Source: Bacteroidota bacterium
GTDB taxonomy: Bacteria > Bacteroidota > Ignavibacteria > Palsa-1295
Direction of reading: 5' to 3'
Assembly: GCA_021324735.1 (NCBI GenBank)
Contig: JAJPIO010000007.1
Location: 62,001-126,000 of the forward strand
DNA length: 64,000 nucleotides
This document shows, piece by piece, positions 1 to 7,900 of the stretch (its first letter is position 1; the number at the start of each line of letters is the position of its first letter). The notes beneath the pieces are model-generated. The model did no database searches and was not told the origin of the DNA. It worked only from the letters and a program-made list of their open reading frames with translations. The translations under genes and the position numbers were made by a program.

Positions 1-2189
1 TGACACTTGGTGAATGTTGCATTATCATTGAGGGCCATCTGTGTACCCGTCTGCGTTTGGGTTACGTTTGGATTTACAGGATATCCATAATGCAAATTAA
101 ATACTGCATCGGTAGCCACTATATCCAACAGGTAATATGTTCCGTGAGGGTCGATGGAATAATCCGTCTTGCCTAACTCAAGATATGTTCCGGGATAGAT
201 ATCGACGCTAACGGGATGAGAGCCACTCGGGAACGTCGCATAATCTCCTCCGATGGCAGTTGGTACCATCGTTTCACCCGAGCCCGACAATACCAAATGA
301 CCCACACCACCAAACGGATGTGGTACAGCAGAACCATTGGTCGGAATGTGTAGGCCGTAATAATGCCAGAAGTTGTCACCGAAAAATTTGATTGTCCACG
401 AATTCGAAGATGCCAAACCCGCATTAAACCGATAGACTCCGGTCATCACAAAATCGGCAGCGGTTTGTGCACTCGAGCCGATAAACAATGTGCTTCCATT
501 ATCAAATACCAAGTTACTTGATCCTGTGTAATAGGAATCCTGATATGTGGGATCGGAGTATAGCGTCAGCCGTTTGTTCGAACGAAGAGTTGGAGATAAA
601 ATCCCCACTCCTGACCTTGTATTTCCAATATCGCATTCATCCGTTAAAAGGGTATTCTCTTCAATATCCTGATCGATCTCGCGGTTATCGCGCCGATAAT
701 AATGCGTTGGCGCCGTTCCTCCGGTATTGATCCAATGCACGTGAATTCCCATTTGGTTGACTGCGGCACAATATTGCGCTACACCATTACTATTCGTCGA
801 GGGATCGGGAAAAAAAGCATTGCTACCGTTTCCAGATACACAAAATCCGTTGCCCGCATTGCTTCCAGGAATGATCATAAGCGGTTGATTCAGAATTACG
901 AATCCTGCAGTAGTTCGATTTAATCTATAAAGACAATGGAACTCTGTAAAGCTGGAAGTTGCGCTGCTGGAATTAAGCCCCTCGTATGGATCGGTTAAAG
1001 CCCATAGCGGGTCGTCCAGTACATCGAATGTATTTGGTGGTGCTGACGTGCAATTCTCAACTGGAGAATTAGCACTTCGTGCACAATTAAGATGCCCGTC
1101 ACAATAATCGTTGACAGGATTTGGTATTCCGTTTATGATCCGATCAAGGAAGAGATTTAGACCGCTGAAATCTGCGATGACATAAACGCCGCGCTGATTC
1201 ATGGTTGACGGGATTACTCCAGCTTGGCTGGCTACGAGAATTCTCGCATGGCGAGGGTTTGTCCATGTATTAGAGCTTCCAAAGTTGTTCGGAATAGGTA
1301 TTACTGGATTGAAGGAAGAACTGCTCGGATTCCATTGCCTCCAATATACATTCCCTCCAGGTACCTGATCGATATAGCAAACATCGAACGGCGCAACTGA
1401 GCCGCTGTTACGAATATCAACGGCTACGGTGGGGCGTCTTCCGGTTGAACCAGGCCCTGAGAGGGTTGTTACCAGAGTAGGCGCCACCGCAACTGCACCA
1501 CTGCTCAGGTTAATGACTGTAGCCCAAATACTATACACCGCCGGACTTCCCGTTGCCTGCTCCCAAACGATATAAAGATAAGAGCCGTCGATCGCAACGT
1601 CGAATCGATCCAATGGATTAGGTTCGTCCGCCACCGTAACTAATGTTGCCCCAACTCCAAGCGAGTAGGTATTTGTTGAAGTTGTACTCGGAACAATGAT
1701 GGCGCTATTCGGTAGTGATGAAAAGCTAATATCAATACCACTCGCACCAGAATTGAAACCCTCTACGTAAAAAAGATTTCGAGATGAACTATTGATCCAT
1801 ACATATCTTGTATTACCATTAAGATTAGCAGCCACTTTTATCGCGTCTGAAGAAGGGTAGGAATCTCCGGAATTAAAGGTGAAGGATGAGGACGATAATA
1901 TTCCCGCCTGATCGTACGATTGACCGATGGTACTAAATGCGGAAGAAGTGGTCAACTTGTTCGATAACAAGTGTGACTTACCGGTTGCACTGGACGATGT
2001 CCATTGGCCATACCCATTAGCGGCCAAACAATCCATCGTTAAGGTCGGTGGAGTAGTAGAAGCAGGAATTATATCAGGTTGTGCAGCAAAATTATAGGCA
2101 ACTTGTGCCTTTGATGCTGTAGCCAAGAGTAAAAAAGATACAATAAATAGAAAGCTTTTCCAGGACGTTTGTTCTTTAACTGTACACAT
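1..2189 (-). CDS. Large secreted protein, C-terminus beyond window edge
   Basis: An uninterrupted reading frame runs leftwards from an ATG at 2189 to the window edge, at least 729 residues. It begins with a signal peptide (MCTVKEQTSWKSF, then a hydrophobic run ending ATASKAQ with cleavage before VAYNF). The mature part is rich in Ser, Thr, Asn and Gly, with beta-type sequence and several Cys (for example NDYCDGHLNCARS), as in exported surface proteins of Bacteroidetes-like bacteria. No catalytic motif or named domain was recognised. The missing C-terminus would be the place for a type IX sorting domain, which cannot be checked here. No Shine-Dalgarno site precedes the start. The existence of the gene is well supported; its function is unknown. 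Confidence 0.85.
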   Translation of the reverse strand, partial: MCTVKEQTSWKSFLFIVSFLLLATASKAQVAYNFAAQPDIIPASTTPPTLTMDCLAANGYGQWTSSSATGKSHLLSNKLTTSSAFSTIGQSYDQAGILSSSSFTFNSGDSYPSSDAIKVAANLNGNTRYVWINSSSRNLFYVEGFNSGASGIDISFSSLPNSAIIVPSTTSTNTYSLGVGATLVTVADEPNPLDRFDVAIDGSYLYIVWEQATGSPAVYSIWATVINLSSGAVAVAPTLVTTLSGPGSTGRRPTVAVDIRNSGSVAPFDVCYIDQVPGGNVYWRQWNPSSSSFNPVIPIPNNFGSSNTWTNPRHARILVASQAGVIPSTMNQRGVYVIADFSGLNLFLDRIINGIPNPVNDYCDGHLNCARSANSPVENCTSAPPNTFDVLDDPLWALTDPYEGLNSSSATSSFTEFHCLYRLNRTTAGFVILNQPLMIIPGSNAGNGFCVSGNGSNAFFPDPSTNSNGVAQYCAAVNQMGIHVHWINTGGTAPTHYYRRDNREIDQDIEENTLLTDECDIGNTRSGVGILSPTLRSNKRLTLYSDPTYQDSYYTGSSNLVFDNGSTLFIGSSAQTAADFVMTGVYRFNAGLASSNSWTIKFFGDNFWHYYGLHIPTNGSAVPHPFGGVGHLVLSGSGETMVPTAIGGDYATFPSGSHPVSVDIYPGTYLELGKTDYSIDPHGTYYLLDIVATDAVFNLHYGYPVNPNVTQTQTGTQMALNDNATFTKC

Positions 2190-2376
2190 AAAGCGAAAGA
2201 CAAAGTATAATACATAAAGCAATGACCGAAGGGCTCAGGGCAAAGGCTCGATGTCGCTTCAATCAAACCGGCATCCAACCATGTGAGTCTTTAAAAACTG
2301 GACTCTTCGTTAGTGCGAATATACTACATTCCCGTAATGAAGGTGAGAATCTTCAGTGCACGGCGACTTTAAGCCG

Positions 2377-2398
2377 CTGGCGATCCGGAGATCGCCAG
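2377..2398. repeat. Perfect intergenic hairpin (9-bp arms, 4-nt loop)
   Basis: CTGGCGATC, loop CGGA, then GATCGCCAG forms a perfect stem. No T-run follows on either strand, so it is not a standard terminator. It could be a protein-binding palindrome or an RNA structure in the leader of the downstream gene. Confidence 0.55.
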
Positions 2399-2608
2399 TA
2401 CACCCGGAGCCGGAACTCCAGCATAGGTGCGCATTGGTTGTTATGGCCGAGTTGGCGCATCGCCCACACCCGCTCATTGAAAGCCGTACAATCTAAATTT
2501 TCAGAACCCCTGGGAACCGCGTTCATGAAAACACAACTCAATTCTCGCTAAGCACCCTCGAAAAATCGTCAAAATCGCAAGAAATTAAAGCGGCGATTCG
2601 CTGCTCCG

Positions 2609-2616
2609 TAATTTTG
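2609..2616 (+). promoter_or_regulatory. Candidate Bacteroidetes-type -7 box (TAATTTTG)
   Basis: TAATTTTG is a perfect match to the TAnnTTTG consensus described for Bacteroidetes primary sigma promoters. It ends five bases before the ATG at 2622, so a transcript would start about at the start codon and be leaderless. No clear TTTG -33 element lies 19-21 bp upstream, which lowers confidence. Confidence 0.35.
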
Positions 2617-2621
2617 CACCA

Positions 2622-3791
2622 ATGAGATTAGCACAAGTCCTCTCGCTGGCACTTCGGGATGCCGGAATTACCGTAGCTACCCATGTACCCGGTCACGGCG
2701 CAACGGAGACGTTCGCGGCCTGGGTCGTCGGGCTGGAAGCACCGACCTACGCGCAAGCTATCTCCTTCCATGAAGAGGCAGCTTACGCGGTTGCGCACGG
2801 CGCGGCTCTAGCTGGTCAGCGCTCGGCGTGTATCATCAAATCGCATGGGCTCGCGAAAGCGATGAATGCGGTAATGGATTCGCTCTCCTGTGGCGTGACT
2901 GCCGGCATGGTGAACCTCATCTTCGAAGATAAAGGCGGCAGCCACTCGGATAATATCATCGAGATCCTGCCGCTTATCGAGGGCGCGGAGTTACCGTATA
3001 AGGTCTCTACTGCGGCGAACGCCTACAGTGATGTGTTCGAAGCAGTACGTGAATCGGAGCGCATGCAACTTCCCTTCACGCTCGTCTTCGATTCGGCGTC
3101 GATCGAAGATGAGGCGCCGGTGGGACAAGAAAAATTAGCTGCTCCTCCGACTTACGAGCGTGATATTATGCGGCATTTAGTGTGTCCGCTATTCGCGCCG
3201 TACCAACGAGAGGTACTGATTCGAAAATTACGCGGCGAAGATTGCGAGCGAGTGCCACGTCCTGAGATGCCGGTCCTGCCGGGATCCCTGCCGCCAGCGT
3301 ATCAGAAGGCGGTCGAGCCTTACCGGCCACTGTTCGAAATCTTCAAGCAGCTTGATGTGGATTTTGTCTGCGGGGATGCCGGTGTTTCGACGTTATCGGC
3401 TTTACCACCGTATAATGTTGCGCATGCTGCCTTGTATATGGGCGGAAGTATTCCAACGATCGTTGGGGCATATCTGGCCGGCATGAAACGCTCGTGGGCG
3501 TTCATCGGGGACTTCTCGTTTATCTCCGCCGGACATTATGGGCTCATCGAAGCGCTGCTCCGTAGTGCGCCAATTAAAGTGTTGATATACGCCAACGGAC
3601 GCGCGCAAACGACTGGCGGGCAGTCACTGGACCTCGCACTGCTGGAAAGATTGTTAAAAGGCTACGAAGAGTACGTCGTTAGAATCGAAGATCCGTTTGA
3701 CACGAACTTGGTCCGCTCGGTCTTATCCGACGTGAATGCAGCCGATGAACTAAGAATTGTGGTCGCTAATTATGCGGCCGCGGCGAAGTAA
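2622..3791 (+). CDS. Stand-alone thiamine diphosphate-dependent enzyme (IorA / sulfopyruvate decarboxylase-like)
   Basis: 389 residues with a two-domain ThDP layout. The N-terminal PYR domain (about 1-175) carries SFHEEAAYAVAHGAAL, where the Glu would activate the cofactor. The C-terminal PP domain (about 235-389) has GDAGVSTL, then GDFSFISAGHYGLIEAL, and about 25 residues later an AN pair, fitting the Mg/ThDP-binding GDx-N motif. The PP region resembles the alpha subunit of indolepyruvate ferredoxin oxidoreductase, and the compact size resembles fused sulfopyruvate or phosphonopyruvate decarboxylases. No ferredoxin domain or partner subunit lies nearby. A cytosolic 2-oxoacid decarboxylase is inferred; the substrate is unknown. 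The convergent acyl-CoA dehydrogenase gene ends two bases after this stop. Confidence 0.75.
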   Translation: MRLAQVLSLALRDAGITVATHVPGHGATETFAAWVVGLEAPTYAQAISFHEEAAYAVAHGAALAGQRSACIIKSHGLAKAMNAVMDSLSCGVTAGMVNLIFEDKGGSHSDNIIEILPLIEGAELPYKVSTAANAYSDVFEAVRESERMQLPFTLVFDSASIEDEAPVGQEKLAAPPTYERDIMRHLVCPLFAPYQREVLIRKLRGEDCERVPRPEMPVLPGSLPPAYQKAVEPYRPLFEIFKQLDVDFVCGDAGVSTLSALPPYNVAHAALYMGGSIPTIVGAYLAGMKRSWAFIGDFSFISAGHYGLIEALLRSAPIKVLIYANGRAQTTGGQSLDLALLERLLKGYEEYVVRIEDPFDTNLVRSVLSDVNAADELRIVVANYAAAAK

Positions 3792-3793
3792 TG

Positions 3794-4975
3794 TTATGCG
3801 GCAGAATATTCTTCAATCGTTTTACGAGCGATGACCATGCGCTGAACTTCGCTGGTGCCCTCGCCGATCGTTAGAAGCTTGGAATCGCGCCAGAATTTCT
3901 CGACCGGATATTCTTTGATGTATCCGTAACCACCGTGGATCTGAACTGCTTCTTCCGAAACATCCACCGCCGTCTCGCTGGCAAACAACTTGGCAATGCT
4001 AGCGGCTTTCGAGAACGGCTCGCCCGCATCGCGGAGAAAGGCTGCCTTCATGGTAAGAAATCGTGCGGCATCGATCTTCATCGCCATCTGGGCGAGCTTG
4101 AACTGAGTAGCTTGCTGTTGCGCGATCGGCTTGCCAAACTGTTCGCGGACTTGAGCATATTGAATGGCCGCTTCGAACGCACCTTGCGCGGTACCAACGG
4201 AAAGGGCAGCGATCGAAATACGGCCACCATCAAGAACTTGCAGAGCCTGGATAAACCCTTCTCCTTCGTTACCGATAAGATGCGAGCGTGGAACACGGAC
4301 GTTCTCCATTACCAAACTCGATGTATCGGAGCAACGCATCCCGACCTTATTCTCTTTTTTCGATGCATGAAATCCTGGCATAGACTTATCGAGCACAAAA
4401 GCGGAGATTCCGCGAGCACCCTGCGAAGGATCGGTCACCGCCATGATGATGGTCGTATCGCCTACGGTACCATGCGTGATAAAATTCTTCGAGCCATTGA
4501 TAATGTAGCTGTCACCATCGCGAACGGCGGTCGTACGAGTACCGCCAGCATCGGAGCCCGCAGATGGCTCCGTGAGTCCCCATGCGCCGAGCACTTCGCC
4601 TCGTGCAAGTGCTGGCAAATACTTTTGTTTGATCTCGTCCGATGCAAACATTCGAATATGGCTCGAGCAAAGGCCGTTGTGGGCGGCAACAGAAAGTGCA
4701 ACGGATGGATCGACTCGCGCGATCTCTTCGATAATGATCGACGTCTCCGCCGCCCCGAGCCCCGCACCACCATATTCTGGGGAGACAAGAGTGCCCAGAA
4801 ATCCGAGTTCAGCCATTTTTTTGAAGGCCTCCATCGGAAAATGCTGCTCTTCATCCCATTCGAGACGGTACGGTTTCAGTTCGCTTTCAGCAAAATTTCG
4901 GGCAAGGTCCCGAATGGACTGCTGGTCTTCCGTCAGTTTGAAATTAACTGCTTCGAGGGGGGCTGTTTCGATCAT
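3794..4975 (-). CDS. Acyl-CoA dehydrogenase
   Basis: A FAD-dependent enzyme oxidising acyl-CoA to trans-2-enoyl-CoA and passing electrons to electron-transfer flavoprotein. About 393 residues from the ATG at 4975. A TTG 24 bases upstream (4999) would add eight residues and is less likely. Visible family signatures are the N-terminal helical domain (TEDQQSIRDLARNFAE), the mid beta-domain LTEPSAGSD and YIINGSKNFITHG, and the C-terminal FAD/substrate region VQIHGGYGYIKEYPVEKFWR followed by IGEGTSEVQR. The Glu of GEGT is the usual catalytic base in short/medium and short-branched enzymes. The chain-length class cannot be told from sequence alone. An enoyl-CoA hydratase at 50.5 kb could act next, but no thiolase or ETF gene is adjacent. 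Confidence 0.93.
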   Translation of the reverse strand: MIETAPLEAVNFKLTEDQQSIRDLARNFAESELKPYRLEWDEEQHFPMEAFKKMAELGFLGTLVSPEYGGAGLGAAETSIIIEEIARVDPSVALSVAAHNGLCSSHIRMFASDEIKQKYLPALARGEVLGAWGLTEPSAGSDAGGTRTTAVRDGDSYIINGSKNFITHGTVGDTTIIMAVTDPSQGARGISAFVLDKSMPGFHASKKENKVGMRCSDTSSLVMENVRVPRSHLIGNEGEGFIQALQVLDGGRISIAALSVGTAQGAFEAAIQYAQVREQFGKPIAQQQATQFKLAQMAMKIDAARFLTMKAAFLRDAGEPFSKAASIAKLFASETAVDVSEEAVQIHGGYGYIKEYPVEKFWRDSKLLTIGEGTSEVQRMVIARKTIEEYSAA

Positions 4976-5086
4976 ATCGGTATTTTGGAGTGGTGCCAAA
5001 CAGTCCGCTAAAAAGGACGGTTCAGCAAACAGAAGAATCTAAAACTGGCTAAGATGCCATAGGGTCGCACTTCCATGTTCGAATTC

Positions 5087-5116
5087 TTGTTTTACGGTAT
5101 TCACGTTTTAGCTTTT
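5087..5116 (+). promoter_or_regulatory. Candidate promoter of aspA
   Basis: TTG at 5087-5089, 19 bases, then TAGCTTTT at 5109-5116 is close to the Bacteroidetes TTTG-N19-21-TAnnTTTG arrangement, with the last base of the -7 box off consensus. It is 16 bp before the aspA ATG at 5133, so the leader would be very short. Confidence 0.25.
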
Positions 5117-5132
5117 AAGCACTTTACTCCCC

Positions 5133-6515
5133 ATGCGACAAGAAAAAGATTCTCTTGGTGTTTTAGAACTACCCGATGAGGCCTATTACGGCATCCAAAC
5201 TCTCCGTGCCGTCCAAAATTACCCGATCAGCGGTCTTCGCCCGCATCCGACCTTTATTCGCGCTTACGCACTTCTCAAAAAGGCATGCGCGCGTGCAAAT
5301 GAGCGCGCGGGTGCGTTAAAACCCGAAATCTCGAAGCTCATTCAGGAAGTGTGTGATGAGATCATTGAAGGACAACTTCGCGATCAGTTCGTGGTCGATG
5401 TGTTTCAGGCAGGCGCCGGAACGAGTACGAATATGAACGTCAATGAGGTGATCGCTAATCGCGCACTCGAAAAGAGCGGCGCCCCTCGCGGCCAGTTCGA
5501 TAAGATCTCGCCGAACGATCATGTCAATATGTCGCAGTCGACGAACGATACCTATCCGACTGCGATGCGTCTCTCGGCATTGCTGATGCTCCGTGAGCGC
5601 CTTTACCCTGCGATGGAAACACTTCGGAAGTCATTTCTCGAGAAGTCCAACGAGTTTGCCGATGCAGTGAAGTCCGGTCGCACTCACTTACAGGACGCGG
5701 TGCCGATCACACTCGGGCAGGAATTTGGCGCGTGGCGAGAAATGATGATCCGCCATACAGAGCGTATCGAAGCGGCGGAGCGCGATATACAAATGCTCGG
5801 TATTGGTGGAAGTGCCGCGGGCTCAGGACTGAACACTCCTGCAGGATACAAAAAGTATGTGGTCGAAGAGCTTCACCAACTGACCGGTCTCGATGTGAAA
5901 TCGAGCATCGATCTTTTCGAAGCGATGCAATCGCTTGCGCCCTTCGTGCATCTAATGTCGGCGATTAAGAATCTTGCTTTGGATATCATCAAGATCTCTG
6001 CTGATCTTCGCCTAATGTGCTCCGGACCGATGACCGGGCTTGCGGAAATTACACTTCCCGCAGTTCAGCCAGGCTCGAGCATTATGCCAGGCAAAGTGAA
6101 TCCATCCATTCTCGAGATGGTCTCGCAGGTTGCCATGCATGTGGTTGGTAGCGAAACAGCAGTCTCGTATGCTTCGCAGGGCGGCCAGCTTGAGCTTAAC
6201 GTTATGATGCCGATGGTGCAATTCAACATTGCATTCTCGATCGAGATCTTCTCCAACACGATGGAAGTCATGGCACGTAAGTGTATCGACGGCATTGTCT
6301 GTGATCGCGAGCGCATGCGCCACTATGCGGAATCGAGCGGTAGCTTGGTAACTGCATTAGCGCCAGAAATTGGCTACCTTAAGGCAGCGGAAATTGGCAA
6401 AGAATCGCTAAAGACGCGGCGCTCTATTCGCGAGATCGTGCTCGAGCGCAATTTGATGGACGAGAAGCATCTTAGCACGGTCCTCGATGTCGAAAAAATG
6501 GCGAATGGTTTATAG
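5133..6515 (+). CDS. aspA: Aspartate ammonia-lyase (aspartase)
   Basis: Reversible deamination of L-aspartate to fumarate plus ammonia, feeding the TCA cycle. 460 residues, a normal size for the aspartase/fumarase superfamily. The superfamily signature GSSIMPGKVNP is present (about residue 315-325), as are GAGTSTNMNVNEV, the SQSTNDTYPTAMR substrate-binding stretch, and SGRTHLQDAVPITLGQE. The N-terminus (GVLELPDEAYYGIQTLRAVQNYPISG) and the Ser-Ile-Leu-Glu after MPGKVNP fit aspartases better than class II fumarases, which have TQCE at that place. Start ATG at 5133. The gene is monocistronic and ends at a strong hairpin terminator. Confidence 0.92.
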   Translation: MRQEKDSLGVLELPDEAYYGIQTLRAVQNYPISGLRPHPTFIRAYALLKKACARANERAGALKPEISKLIQEVCDEIIEGQLRDQFVVDVFQAGAGTSTNMNVNEVIANRALEKSGAPRGQFDKISPNDHVNMSQSTNDTYPTAMRLSALLMLRERLYPAMETLRKSFLEKSNEFADAVKSGRTHLQDAVPITLGQEFGAWREMMIRHTERIEAAERDIQMLGIGGSAAGSGLNTPAGYKKYVVEELHQLTGLDVKSSIDLFEAMQSLAPFVHLMSAIKNLALDIIKISADLRLMCSGPMTGLAEITLPAVQPGSSIMPGKVNPSILEMVSQVAMHVVGSETAVSYASQGGQLELNVMMPMVQFNIAFSIEIFSNTMEVMARKCIDGIVCDRERMRHYAESSGSLVTALAPEIGYLKAAEIGKESLKTRRSIREIVLERNLMDEKHLSTVLDVEKMANGL

Positions 6516-6548
6516 GACTTAGGGCGTGCCTCAGCGTGTCCTGTTTTA

Positions 6549-6590
6549 GTATAGGGTGCTATTCGGTGAATAGCACCCTATACTTTTACC
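6549..6590 (+). terminator. Rho-independent terminator after aspA
   Basis: A perfect 16-bp stem (6549-6564 with 6568-6583) with a 3-nt GGT loop is followed directly by TTTT. It lies between the convergent aspA and MFS genes. The stem is long enough to work as a two-way barrier, though the T-run serves only the plus strand well. Confidence 0.9.
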
Positions 6591-7794
6591 GTATTTGCGC
6601 TTCGCGTATCGTGCTTAGCAATAGAACCGAGATCAGTGCTACTGCACTACCGAAGATAAACGGCGCCGAAGGTCCAACTTGCTGCCATAGAATGCCAGCG
6701 ATGATACTCGCCGGAAGTACGGCAATTCCAACAGCACCATTAAAAATACCAAATGCCGCTCCACGCTCAGCCGGTGCTACAAGATCGGCAACAAACGCCT
6801 TTTCGACACCTTCTGTAAGGCCATAATAAATACCGTAGATTATATACAATGCCCATATATGCCATACCTCCGACGCAAAAGCGAATCCGAGATAGATCAC
6901 TGCATAGCTGATCCAGCCGGCACGTATCATTACTCGCCTTCCTAAACGATCCGAAAGGATACCGGCGGGATAGGCGGAAAGCGTCGTAACAAGATTGAAG
7001 AGCGCAATAATAACAAATATTTCCCACCACGCAATACCAAGACTCTGAGCGCGCAAAACGAGGAAGGCATCACTCGAAAGGCCGAGAGCGAAGAACGTAA
7101 CAATGAACATGAGCTTACGAAAGCGCTGATCGCGGCCAACATGAAGTATTTCACGCAACGGTGGTGGAAGTTTCCGTTCTCGCTTTTGCTCCCGTACAAT
7201 AAAGAAGACGATCCCTGCCGCAATAAAACTTGGCACCGCCGCAACGATCATGAGCGTCTTCCAATGCGGTATCGAGATCGAAGTAGTAGCAGAGCCTTCC
7301 CACAGATAGAGCAATCCTGCACCAATAAGCGAACCAAGTACCGCCCCCGCCGGATCGAGCGCCCGATTAAGTCCGAAGGCGCGCCCTCTCATTTCCGGCG
7401 ATACAGAATCTGCAATCAGAGCATCACGTGGCGCATTACGAATACCCTTTCCTGCCCGGTCTGCAAACTTACTGAGGAGTGGAAGCACCCATGTAGTCGA
7501 AAAGTAGAGCATTGGGCGAGCAATGGCTGTAAGCGTGTAACCGATTCCTGCAACCGTTTTACGATCGGCCCAGCGATCGCTATACCATCCAGAGATTATT
7601 TGCAACAGCGAGGCGGACATATCAGCAATGCCTTCAATAACCCCAATGATCGTTTTTGATACACCGAGCGTCGCCGAGAGAAAAAGCGGCAACGCACGCT
7701 GGACGATCTCTCCAGAGATATCATTCATCATCGCGGCGATCGAAAGCCAAATGACGTTCGCCGGAAGACGCTCTTTGGGTGGTGACTGAGCCAT
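6586..7794 (-). CDS. MFS transporter
   Basis: 402 residues with about twelve hydrophobic segments in two six-helix halves, the major facilitator arrangement. The cytoplasmic loop between TM2 and TM3 has SGWYSDRWADRKTVAGIGY, the family's GxxxDRxGRR-type motif, and its repeat in the second half is AGILSDRLGRRVMI. The protein resembles uncharacterised carriers of the YbfB/drug-antiporter type in genomes of this group. The substrate cannot be inferred. The region before the start (7795-7850) has no clear promoter. The gene converges on aspA. Confidence 0.85.
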   Translation of the reverse strand: MAQSPPKERLPANVIWLSIAAMMNDISGEIVQRALPLFLSATLGVSKTIIGVIEGIADMSASLLQIISGWYSDRWADRKTVAGIGYTLTAIARPMLYFSTTWVLPLLSKFADRAGKGIRNAPRDALIADSVSPEMRGRAFGLNRALDPAGAVLGSLIGAGLLYLWEGSATTSISIPHWKTLMIVAAVPSFIAAGIVFFIVREQKRERKLPPPLREILHVGRDQRFRKLMFIVTFFALGLSSDAFLVLRAQSLGIAWWEIFVIIALFNLVTTLSAYPAGILSDRLGRRVMIRAGWISYAVIYLGFAFASEVWHIWALYIIYGIYYGLTEGVEKAFVADLVAPAERGAAFGIFNGAVGIAVLPASIIAGILWQQVGPSAPFIFGSAVALISVLLLSTIREAQIR

Positions 7795-7851
7795 TGAAAT
7801 AGGAAAGAAGTTTTAAGCTAACATAAGTCTTTTTTACCAGCAATTCAAAAT

Positions 7852-7880
7852 AAAAAAGGCCGGAGTATAACTCCGGCCTT
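7852..7880 (-). terminator. Rho-independent terminator after the DUF4397 lipoprotein gene
   Basis: AAGGCCGGAGT and its complement (7856-7866 and 7870-7880) form an 11-bp stem with a 3-nt loop. On the minus strand the stem is followed by a run of T (the A-run at 7852-7857 on the plus strand), as expected for a terminator of the leftward gene ending at 7901. Confidence 0.9.
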
Positions 7881-7900
7881 CATAAAAACAGTCTCAGCTT

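Larger units (their letters stand above)
2190..2621. other. Intergenic region between divergent genes
   Basis: About 430 bp separate the secreted-protein start (leftward) from the ThDP-enzyme start (rightward), so promoters for both should lie here. Short frames on both strands have no recognisable content. The only clear structures are the hairpin at 2377-2398 and a TAATTTTG box at 2609-2616. A TACTTTG sequence on the minus strand just upstream of the left gene is a one-base-short match to the same promoter box. Confidence 0.6.

Noticed and set aside
2222-2551. Plus-strand frame in the 2.2-2.6 kb gap and an opposing 62-codon frame
   Set aside because: No recognisable content, no ribosome site, and it runs over a hairpin. 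I treat the region as regulatory.
3935-5011. Long plus-strand frame of 358 codons
   Set aside because: It is antisense to the acyl-CoA dehydrogenase, whose full set of motifs is clear; its translation has no protein-like pattern.
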